DNA of 5,096 nt from JANMEX01 sp043744175 (lineage in GTDB: Bacteria > Pseudomonadota > Alphaproteobacteria > Rhizobiales > Rhizobiaceae): the NCBI GenBank assembly GCA_043744175.1, contig JAYTVD010000117.1, positions 1-5,096 on the forward strand, written 5' to 3'. A program made the translations under genes and the position numbers. Shown in pieces: positions 1-5,096 of the stretch. The first letter of the stretch is position 1. Every line of letters starts with the position of its first letter. The notes beneath the pieces are model-generated. The model did not search any database, was not told the origin of the DNA, and saw only the letters and a program-made list of their open reading frames with translations.

Positions 1-63
1 GGCGGCTCTCAAGAGTTTAACAGGGAGGCGTCAATCGGGAAGGCTGAAAGCCACCGCGAATGA

Positions 64-78
64 ATCGAGAAACTCGAT
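64..78. repeat. Short perfect inverted repeat
   Basis: ATCGAG (64-69) and CTCGAT (73-78) are perfect reverse complements around AAA. There is no T-tract after it, so it is not a convincing intrinsic terminator. It could be a small operator or chance. A GANTC site (GAATC, 62-66), the target of the CcrM methylase of alphaproteobacteria, overlaps its left edge. Confidence 0.4.
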
Positions 79-266
79 AAACACAGTTAACGCATGTAAA
101 CCTTAATGGCGGGTAAATAGGGCGCATAAAATTGGAAATTATCTTCTTCCGACACCTCAAAATATTGCGCTAAGGCCTGCCCTGTTCAAACCACGCTCAA
201 TCCACTATGGCACAACATAATTTAATCCTGTTGGAATTGGCTCATCGCCCCATTCCGATCATTTTC

Positions 267-283
267 TTGCGCTTAATGCGCAA
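267..283. repeat. Inverted repeat TTGCGC-N5-GCGCAA before the ThiE-like gene
   Basis: TTGCGC (267-272) and GCGCAA (278-283) are perfect reverse complements separated by TTAAT. The element ends 11 nt before the ribosome-binding site at 295-299. It could be a dimer-type operator, or a hairpin in the 5' leader that affects translation. The left-arm word recurs as TTGCGCTAA at 165-173 without its partner arm. Function is inferred; only the symmetry is seen. Confidence 0.45.
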
Positions 284-294
284 CACAAAGTTTT

Positions 295-299
295 GAGGT
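295..299 (+). promoter_or_regulatory. Ribosome-binding site fixing a TTG start at 305
   Basis: GAGGT lies 5 nt before TTG at 305. The longest open frame could also start at a TTG at 293, but that codon has no comparable purine-rich site and itself runs into this motif. This favours 305 as the true start. Confidence 0.65.
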
Positions 300-304
300 C
301 CACC

Positions 305-988
305 TTGTCCAAATTAGCTGATCGTTGCCGCCTAGTCCTCATCGCCTCGCCCGCAGGCGCAAATCCGGTGACTATTGAGACGCTTACCAGCGCCATGTCC
401 GGCGGCGATATTGCCTCAGTTCTTCTGGCCAAGTTTGATGCCAGCGAAGATGCCTTCCGCGTCTGGTGCGAAAAGGCCGTGCCAATCATTCAGGCAGCAA
501 ATGCTGCGGCCATTGTTGTTGACGATACCCAGGGCGCCGGCCGCGCCAAAGCGGACGGCATTCATATTTCCAGCGGGCAGGACGCGCTTGCCGAAGCCAT
601 ATCCAAGTTTCAACACCGCATGATTGTCGGCGTTGGCGAGCCCAATTCCCGCCACATCGCACTTGAAATCGGCGAGTTACAGCCAGATTACCTGTTCATA
701 GGTAAATTAGATGGTGATAATCAGCCGGAACCAAACCCGCGTTCACTGGAGCTTGCCGAATGGTGGGCCAGCATGATTGAAATCCCGTGCATTTCGATGG
801 GCGGTACAGTCGCTGAAAGCGCCATTACAGTTGCCAAGCTTGGCGCGGAATTCGTCGCGCTTTCCGCCGCTATATTCGGCAAAGACGCTCTGGGCAAAGA
901 TTTAGACCCCGCCATACAAGTTGCCAAAGTCAACGCCTTGCTTGATGAGTATGCCCCTGAACTTACCGAGGCGACGCGTGAAAAATAA
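305..988 (+). CDS. ThiE/TenI-family protein (thiamine-phosphate-synthase-like), divergent active site
   Basis: A 227-residue protein with the TIM-barrel pattern of thiamine phosphate synthase, which in its classical form joins HMP-pyrophosphate to thiazole phosphate. Recognisable family blocks are VVDD (71-74), ADGIHI (83-88), VGVGEPNSRH (108-117), PDYLFIG (127-133) and ISMGGT (163-168), with AKLGAEFVALSAAIFG at 177-192. Compared from memory with B. subtilis ThiE, several ligand residues are changed: the Q-x-R-x-K block is replaced by LLAKFD (40-45), the Asn of the N-D pair reads as Val72, the pyrophosphate-binding Ser is Gly111, and the T-x-T-K loop is absent (GDNQPEPNP, 137-145). The protein is probably cytoplasmic, as no signal or membrane segment is seen. 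The TTG start is chosen from the GAGGT site 5 nt upstream. It overlaps the next gene by 11 nt, suggesting translational coupling. The fold assignment is firm; enzymatic activity is doubtful, and a TenI-like or new role is possible. Confidence 0.8.
   Translation: MSKLADRCRLVLIASPAGANPVTIETLTSAMSGGDIASVLLAKFDASEDAFRVWCEKAVPIIQAANAAAIVVDDTQGAGRAKADGIHISSGQDALAEAISKFQHRMIVGVGEPNSRHIALEIGELQPDYLFIGKLDGDNQPEPNPRSLELAEWWASMIEIPCISMGGTVAESAITVAKLGAEFVALSAAIFGKDALGKDLDPAIQVAKVNALLDEYAPELTEATREK
968..971 (+). promoter_or_regulatory. Ribosome-binding site fixing a GTG start at 978
   Basis: GAGG sits inside the end of the preceding gene, 6 nt before GTG at 978. The frame is open further upstream to a TTG at 921, but the 19 extra residues would bury the signal peptide and lack such a site. 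This supports GTG 978 and coupling to translation of the upstream gene. Confidence 0.65.
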
Positions 989-1910
989 GGCACTCCTCGC
1001 ACTGGCATTATTGATCGGCAGCGCAAATCTAGCACTCGCCGCTGGCGAAGCCCCTGCACTTGATCCGAACCGCTTCGGTGCCAAGGTCGAGGACGATGCG
1101 TTCGGCGCCTATCAGCGCGGGCTTTACCGCACAGCGCTAGACCTTGCCCTCATTCGTGCCAAAGATGGCGATGCCGCCGCACAAACGCTCGCTGCCGAGA
1201 TTTATTCGCGCGGCCTTGGCGTGCCATTGAACCCCAAAGAGGCCACTCGTCTTTATGGCCTAGCGGCAGATCAAGGCGTGATAGAAGCGCAGTTCCAAAT
1301 GGCGCTTATTCTTATCGATGGCAAATATGCGCCCAAAGACGTGGCAAAAGCCAAGACTTACCTCGAAAAAGCAACAGCAGCGGGCCATGCGCTGGCTGGG
1401 TTTAATCTGGCGCAGCTCATTTTATCAACAGCCACCACAGACGAGCAGCGGAAAGCTGCCTTCGACCTTTTCCTGAAAGCAGCACAGGCCGGCCTACCGG
1501 ATGCGCAATATGCCGTTAGCCAATATTTGGCCAATGGCACAGCTGGCGTCCCGCTTGATGAGGTGAAAGCCCGAGGCTGGATGGAAAAGGCCGCGCGGCA
1601 AAACTATGACACCGCTCAGCTTGATCTCGGCAATTGGATGATCGCTGGCAAGGGCGGCAAGAAAGACTATGAGACCGGCTTTTTATGGATGAAGCGCGCC
1701 GCTGAAGGCGGCACTGTGGAAGCCCAGCGCATACTGGCCCGGCTCTACTATGATGGCGTCGGCACCAAGGGCGACAGCATATCCGGCGCCGCATGGTATA
1801 TCATCGCAAAGCGTTCCGGCCTGCACGATCCTTACATGGATGATGTGCTGGATGGCCTTGATGAGGACCAGTTGAAAAAGGCAATTGAGCTGGCGAACCG
1901 CTTAAAATAG
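978..1910 (+). CDS. Secreted Sel1-repeat (SLR) protein
   Basis: A 310-residue protein beginning with a clear Sec signal peptide: a basic start (MKNK), a hydrophobic core at 5-20, and a probable cleavage after ALA (19-21) or the following Ala. No lipobox Cys is present, so a soluble periplasmic protein is expected. About six Sel1-type alpha-helical repeats follow, near residues 66-99, 102-136, 139-172, 175-209, 212-245 and 248-282. They show the usual spaced Ala/Gly/Leu pattern (EATRLYGLAADQG, AFDLFLKAAQAG, GFLWMKRAAEGG). A short helical tail ends at residue 310. Sel1 repeats form solenoids that bind protein partners; a catalytic site is neither expected nor seen. The GTG start overlaps the ThiE-like gene by 11 nt, so the two are probably one transcript. 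The partner is unknown; envelope or stress roles described for other Sel1 proteins cannot be transferred by sequence alone. Confidence 0.85.
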   Translation: MKNKALLALALLIGSANLALAAGEAPALDPNRFGAKVEDDAFGAYQRGLYRTALDLALIRAKDGDAAAQTLAAEIYSRGLGVPLNPKEATRLYGLAADQGVIEAQFQMALILIDGKYAPKDVAKAKTYLEKATAAGHALAGFNLAQLILSTATTDEQRKAAFDLFLKAAQAGLPDAQYAVSQYLANGTAGVPLDEVKARGWMEKAARQNYDTAQLDLGNWMIAGKGGKKDYETGFLWMKRAAEGGTVEAQRILARLYYDGVGTKGDSISGAAWYIIAKRSGLHDPYMDDVLDGLDEDQLKKAIELANRLK

Positions 1911-2015
1911 ACATCACACTTGCTAAAAAAGGCATTTTGTGTTTGTGAGGCGCACAATTTGTCGGGCGGCGAACAATCGCGGCTGACGAGACCTAAAATC
2001 AGAAAAGAATAAGAC

Positions 2016-2579
2016 ATGAAAATCAACGGCAATGAAATTCGTCCGGGCAATGTTATTGAGCATCAGGGCGGCCTTTGGGCTGCGGTGCGCTGCAACCACG
2101 TCAAGCCAGGCAAGGGCGGCGCTTATAATCAGGTGGAACTGAAGAACCTGATAGACGGCACCAAGCTCAATGAGCGCTTCCGCTCTGCCGAAACCGTTGA
2201 AAAAATCCGTCTCGAGCAAAAGGACTTCTCGTTCCTTTATGAGCAAGAAGGCTCACTCGTGTTCATGGATGTTGAAAGCTACGAACAGCTTGAATTGCAA
2301 AAGGATTTCGTTGGCGACCGTGCTGCGTTCTTGCAAGACGGCATGATGGTGTGCGTTGAATTGCATGAAGAGCGTCCAATCGGCATTCGTCTGCCTGACC
2401 ATGTGACACTGGCAATTGCCGAAGCTGACCCTGTTGTTAAAGGCCAGACAGCAGCCTCTTCTTACAAGCCAGCGATTTTGGAAAATGGCGTGCGTATTCT
2501 CGTGCCGCCATTCGTTTCGTCCGGCGAGCGCGTTGTTGTTGATACCAACGAACTGACATATCTGCGCCGCGCAGACTAA
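2016..2579 (+). CDS. efp: Translation elongation factor P
   Basis: EF-P enters the ribosomal E site and stimulates peptide bond formation at consecutive prolines. At 187 residues the length is normal (E. coli has 188). The N-terminal KOW-like domain spans about 1-63, OB domain II about 64-128 and OB domain III about 129-187. The modifiable loop reads VKPGKGGA (29-36), with Lys33 at the tip, equivalent to E. coli Lys34, which EpmA and EpmB beta-lysylate. The EF-P signature in domain III is intact at 151-170 (K-P-A ... G-V-R-I-L-V-P-P-F ... G). The ATG is the canonical family start, although only a weak A/G-rich ribosome-binding site (AAGAATAAG region) precedes it. The 105-nt gap before it holds no gene and no confident promoter. 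A strong terminator follows 11 nt after the stop. No epmA or epmB is in the window. Identification is essentially certain. Confidence 0.98.
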   Translation: MKINGNEIRPGNVIEHQGGLWAAVRCNHVKPGKGGAYNQVELKNLIDGTKLNERFRSAETVEKIRLEQKDFSFLYEQEGSLVFMDVESYEQLELQKDFVGDRAAFLQDGMMVCVELHEERPIGIRLPDHVTLAIAEADPVVKGQTAASSYKPAILENGVRILVPPFVSSGERVVVDTNELTYLRRAD

Positions 2580-2590
2580 TAACCAATTAC

Positions 2591-2639
2591 AGAGCGCCTT
2601 TGATCGGTTCATAGCCGGACTGGCGCTCTTCGTTTTTTT
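2591..2639 (+). terminator. Intrinsic terminator after efp
   Basis: AGAGCGCC (2591-2598) pairs perfectly with GGCGCTCT (2622-2629), giving an 8-bp GC-rich stem. Inside the loop, CGG (2605-2607) can pair with CCG (2615-2617). Seven Ts (2633-2639) begin 3 nt after the stem. This is a typical Rho-independent terminator and should end most efp transcripts. Confidence 0.88.
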
Positions 2640-2642
2640 ACT

Positions 2643-2660
2643 GCATGAATCAAATCATGC
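2643..2660. repeat. Inverted repeat GCATGA-N6-TCATGC before the IMPase gene
   Basis: GCATGA (2643-2648) and TCATGC (2655-2660) are perfect reverse complements around ATCAAA. The element lies between the efp terminator and the AGGA ribosome-binding site (2667-2670) of the next gene. It could be an operator or a leader hairpin. A GANTC site (GAATC, 2647-2651) falls within it, so CcrM methylation could touch it. Only the symmetry is seen; function is inferred. Confidence 0.45.
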
Positions 2661-2677
2661 CCGCTTAGGAATATAAA

Positions 2678-3469
2678 ATGGCGCGTTCAGCGATCCTCAA
2701 CGTAATGGTTCAAGCTGCGATCAAGGCAGGTAAATCATTGGCGCGCGATTTTGGCGAGGTACAAAACCTGCAAGTCTCGGTAAAAGGCCCATCCGACTAT
2801 GTCAGCCAGGCTGACAAGAAGGCCGAGACCATCATCAAGCAAGAACTGATGCGCGCCCGTCCGGACTATACATTCCTCGGCGAAGAAGGCGGCACAACAG
2901 TTGGTACCGACGAGCAGCACCGCTGGATCGTCGATCCGCTTGATGGCACAACAAACTTTCTCCACGGCATTCCAATGTTTGCGGTATCCATTGCGCTGGA
3001 ACGCCAAGGCCAGATCGTTGCGGGCGTTATTTATAACCCCGCGCTTGATGAACTTTACACCGCTGAAAAAGGCGGTGGCTGCTTCCTCAACGACCGCCGC
3101 CTTCGCGTTGCCGCGCGCACCAAACTATCCGATTGCGTAATCGGAACCTTCGTGCCGCATCTGGGCCGGGGCAACCACGGCAAGATTTTGGTGCAACTGC
3201 GCAATGTCATGGGCGAAGTTGCAGGCATCCGCCGTTCCGGCTCAGCCGCTCTTGATTTGGCATACGTCGCCGCTGGCCGCTTTGACGGTTTCTGGGAAGA
3301 CCATTTAGCAGCTTGGGATATTGCAGCCGGCATGGTCATGATCCGCGAAGCTGGCGGCTATTTATCCGATACTTCCGGTGGCCAAGATATGCTCGCCAAA
3401 GGCTCCATTGCTGCCGGCAATGAAGTCATCCACAAGGCCCTATTGGCAACCATCGCCAAGCCAATGTGA
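2678..3469 (+). CDS. suhB: Inositol monophosphatase family protein (SuhB-like)
   Basis: Members hydrolyse inositol-1-phosphate and related sugar phosphates using Mg2+; E. coli SuhB also takes part in rRNA transcription antitermination. The 263-residue length fits (E. coli SuhB is 267). All metal and catalytic motifs are present: Glu69-Glu70 in FLGEEGG (66-72), the signature WIVDPLDGTTNFLHG (83-97) with Asp86 and Asp89, the RRSGSAALDLAYVAAG block (185-200), and the second signature AWDIAAG (212-218) with Asp214. The enzyme should therefore be active; it has no signal peptide and is cytoplasmic. ATG 2678 is chosen for the AGGA site 7 nt upstream and the family-typical N terminus. The gene begins 38 nt after the efp terminator, so its transcript comes either from read-through or from a promoter that I could not locate. 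In rhizobia this family also includes phosphatases with other substrates, so the symbol is family-level. Confidence 0.93.
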   Translation: MARSAILNVMVQAAIKAGKSLARDFGEVQNLQVSVKGPSDYVSQADKKAETIIKQELMRARPDYTFLGEEGGTTVGTDEQHRWIVDPLDGTTNFLHGIPMFAVSIALERQGQIVAGVIYNPALDELYTAEKGGGCFLNDRRLRVAARTKLSDCVIGTFVPHLGRGNHGKILVQLRNVMGEVAGIRRSGSAALDLAYVAAGRFDGFWEDHLAAWDIAAGMVMIREAGGYLSDTSGGQDMLAKGSIAAGNEVIHKALLATIAKPM

Positions 3470-3553
3470 TGAACTGAGTTAAGCACCACTTTTACCGCTT
3501 TTATTTTCGCCTTATTCTGCGTTAGGCTATCGTCAAATAGTTTTTGATTTGGC

Positions 3554-3557
3554 GGGA
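3554..3557 (+). promoter_or_regulatory. Ribosome-binding site fixing the ATG at 3564
   Basis: GGGA lies 6 nt before ATG 3564. The frame is open upstream to a TTG at 3549, but that start would include the ribosome-binding site in the coding region and add only five residues. ATG 3564 is preferred. Confidence 0.65.
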
Positions 3558-3563
3558 ATAAAC

Positions 3564-4595
3564 ATGGCGCTATTCGGCTCTAAAAAGACTGGTAGCCGTT
3601 TCGGCAGTGACGCCTATGATCCTGACCGGCTGTCCAGCCCGCAGGTCTTCCTGCTATCAATGCTCATTTTCTTGGCCATAGCCGCCTTTGTCGGGGCGAT
3701 ACTCTACCGCCAAGTCTCCACAGCGTTCAAAGCCAACCCCGGTCTCAACAGCCTGATTTTCGGCGTGCTCGCCATCGGCATCATACTGGCCTTTTTGCAA
3801 GTCCTCCGCCTGTTTCGCGAAGTCTCGTGGGTCAATGCGTTCCGTTCCGGCATAACCGCCGTCGATAATGTCAGCGAACCGGTGCTGCTCGCGCCGATGA
3901 AAGCGCTGGTTGGCCGCCGCCAATCACTTGTCATGTCCACCATCACCATGCGCTCGATTTTGGACTCCATCGCCACACGTCTCGATGAAGCACGCGATAT
4001 TTTGCGTTATCTTACGGGCCTGTTGGTGTTCCTCGGCCTGCTTGGAACCTTCTGGGGACTTTTACAAACCATCAGTTCCATCGGCGATACCATCGCCACA
4101 CTTGACCCGCGCGGCGGCGATGCCAATGCCATGCTGGACTCGCTGAAATCCGGTCTCGCCGCTCCCTTAGCGGGCATGTCCACCGCCTTTTCCTCCTCCC
4201 TGCTCGGTCTTTCCGGCTCGCTGATTTTGGGCTTCCTAGACCTGCAAGCCGGCCGCGCCCAGAACCGCTTTTATACCGAACTGGAAAACTGGCTATCGTC
4301 CGTCACCGATACCGACCATGATGTCGCCACCATCTCGGCCCCCGCCAGTGCCAAGGGCGAAATCAAAGAACTGGCAGAGCGTCTGAAAACCGTATCGGAC
4401 AATTCCGGCGGCGCGAACCAAAAGACCGTGGCTGCCATGGCAAACTTGGCCGAGGGCATCCAAGGCCTGGTCAAAAATATGCGCAGCGAGCAGCAGATGA
4501 TGCGCGATTGGGTGGAGGCGCAGGCCGACGAGCAAAAAGCCATGCGCGCCACACTCGATAAGCTCACGCGCTCCATTACAGATAAGAAAAGCTAG
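3564..4595 (+). CDS. MotA/TolQ/ExbB-type proton channel family protein
   Basis: A 343-residue inner-membrane protein with four predicted TM helices: about 28-48, 62-84, 149-171 and 200-227. The TM3/TM4 region is the MotA_ExbB-type core: LVFLGLLGTFWGLLQTISSIG (154-174, key G158, G161, G165) and GMSTAFSSSLLGLSGS (204-219), with the small-residue and Thr/Ser-rich face that lines the ion path in this superfamily. The cytoplasmic linker between TM2 and TM3 is about 65 residues, and a tail of about 115 residues (228-343) is strongly helical and probably coiled-coil (for example QQMMRDWVEAQADEQKAMRA, 310-329). The tail is longer than in TolQ or ExbB but far shorter than in phage-defence ZorA. The next gene, 2 nt downstream, encodes its likely stator partner. 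Proposed role: a pentameric proton channel transmitting force to the periplasm. It lacks the flagellar neighbours expected of true motA; its process is unknown. Confidence 0.87.
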   Translation: MALFGSKKTGSRFGSDAYDPDRLSSPQVFLLSMLIFLAIAAFVGAILYRQVSTAFKANPGLNSLIFGVLAIGIILAFLQVLRLFREVSWVNAFRSGITAVDNVSEPVLLAPMKALVGRRQSLVMSTITMRSILDSIATRLDEARDILRYLTGLLVFLGLLGTFWGLLQTISSIGDTIATLDPRGGDANAMLDSLKSGLAAPLAGMSTAFSSSLLGLSGSLILGFLDLQAGRAQNRFYTELENWLSSVTDTDHDVATISAPASAKGEIKELAERLKTVSDNSGGANQKTVAAMANLAEGIQGLVKNMRSEQQMMRDWVEAQADEQKAMRATLDKLTRSITDKKS

Positions 4596-4597
4596 CG

Positions 4598-5096
4598 ATG
4601 GCGCTCTCCCGCAATCGCAGCCAACGCACCGTCGATTACTGGCCGGGCTTTGTCGATGCGCTCTCGACATTGCTGCTCGCTATCATGTTTTTACTGTCAG
4701 TCTTTGTGCTGGCGCAATTCCTGTTATCACGCGAAATTTCCGGCAAGGACGATGTGCTCAACAAGCTGAATTCGCAAATCAGCGAACTCACAAATCTGTT
4801 AGCTTTGGAGCAAACCGGTAAGCAGGATTTGGAAAACTCGCTGGCAAATCTCCAAGCCTCGCTGGATAGCGCCGAGTCAGAAAAGACCCGCTTGCAAACA
4901 TTGCTTAATCAGGGCAATGGCGCAGGTGCGGCTGCCACGGCCAAACTTGGCGAAGTCGAAAAAACCCTCGATGAGCAAAAGCAACTCAGCCAGCGCGCCA
5001 CCAATCAGGTCGAACTTCTCAACCAACAAATCGCCGCCCTGCGCACCCAAATCGCGGCACTCGAAAGCGCACTTAACGCCTCTGAAGACCGCGATA
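4598..5096 (+). CDS. MotB/ZorB-like stator partner, 3' end outside the window (partial)
   Basis: The reading frame runs off the window edge after 166 complete codons. A short cytoplasmic N terminus (MALSRNRSQRTVDYWPGF) leads into one TM helix at about 19-43. Asp20 at its start (FVDALSTLLLAIMFLLSVF, 18-36) is placed like the proton-binding Asp of MotB (Asp32 in E. coli). From about residue 50 to the window end lies a long, Gln/Glu/Leu-rich coiled coil with heptad-like leucines (LNSQISELTNLLALE, LLNQQIAALRTQIAALESAL), interrupted by a Gly/Ala-rich stretch around 105-114. Proteins of this layout usually end in an OmpA-like peptidoglycan-binding domain, which would lie beyond 5096 and is not seen. 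ATG 4598 follows the upstream stop by 2 nt (TAG-CG-ATG); no strong ribosome-binding site is visible, so coupling to the MotA-like gene is likely. Confidence 0.88.
   Translation, partial: MALSRNRSQRTVDYWPGFVDALSTLLLAIMFLLSVFVLAQFLLSREISGKDDVLNKLNSQISELTNLLALEQTGKQDLENSLANLQASLDSAESEKTRLQTLLNQGNGAGAAATAKLGEVEKTLDEQKQLSQRATNQVELLNQQIAALRTQIAALESALNASEDRD

Larger units (their letters stand above)
1..304. other. Upstream non-coding region
   Basis: No gene can be supported here. Forward frames are broken by stops (for example at 61-63, 110-112 and 218-220) and reverse frames give only short pieces without family features. An upstream gene must end before position 1 or shortly after it: frame 1 is open to 63 and frame 2 to 112, but both short peptides are unrecognisable. 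The stretch is more AT-rich than the flanking genes, as expected for a regulatory region. It contains two perfect 6-bp inverted repeats (64-78 and 267-283) and a short repeated word, TTGCGCTAA at 165-173 against TTGCGCTTAA at 267-276. I found no well-spaced -35/-10 pair, so the promoter of the downstream gene is not located. Confidence 0.6.

Overview
The window looks like a chromosomal segment of an alphaproteobacterium of the order Hyphomicrobiales (Rhizobiales), perhaps near Brucella, Ochrobactrum or Pseudochrobactrum. The basis is that the EF-P and inositol-monophosphatase-family proteins read like the Brucella/rhizobial versions as I remember them, the GC content is moderate, and the gene order resembles a housekeeping neighbourhood of that order. 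Species assignment is inference; no search was run.

All six genes are on the + strand. Positions 1-304 hold no supportable gene, only two short perfect inverted repeats. A divergent ThiE/TenI-family protein (305-988, TTG start) follows and overlaps by 11 nt a gene for a secreted Sel1-repeat protein (978-1910, GTG start). After a 105-nt gap comes efp (2016-2579), closed by a strong intrinsic terminator (2591-2639). An inositol-monophosphatase-family gene (suhB-like, 2678-3469) starts only 38 nt after that terminator. After a 94-nt gap comes a two-gene unit: a four-TM MotA/TolQ/ExbB-type protein (3564-4595) and, 2 nt later, a MotB/ZorB-like stator partner (4598 to the window end, incomplete).

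The first pair may be co-translated: a cytoplasmic TIM barrel that seems to have lost part of the thiamine-phosphate-synthase active site, and a periplasmic helical-repeat protein. EF-P and the IMPase-family protein are core functions (proline-stretch translation; a Mg-dependent phosphatase that in E. coli also affects rRNA biogenesis). The last pair has the layout of a proton-driven inner-membrane motor: MotA-like channel helices, and a partner with one TM helix carrying a likely proton-binding Asp followed by a long periplasmic coiled coil.

There is no mobile element, CRISPR array, tRNA or rRNA. The region looks vertically inherited. The parts most worth a second look are the uncharacterised stator-type pair, the degenerate ThiE-like enzyme, and the terminator/hairpin arrangement between efp and the IMPase gene.
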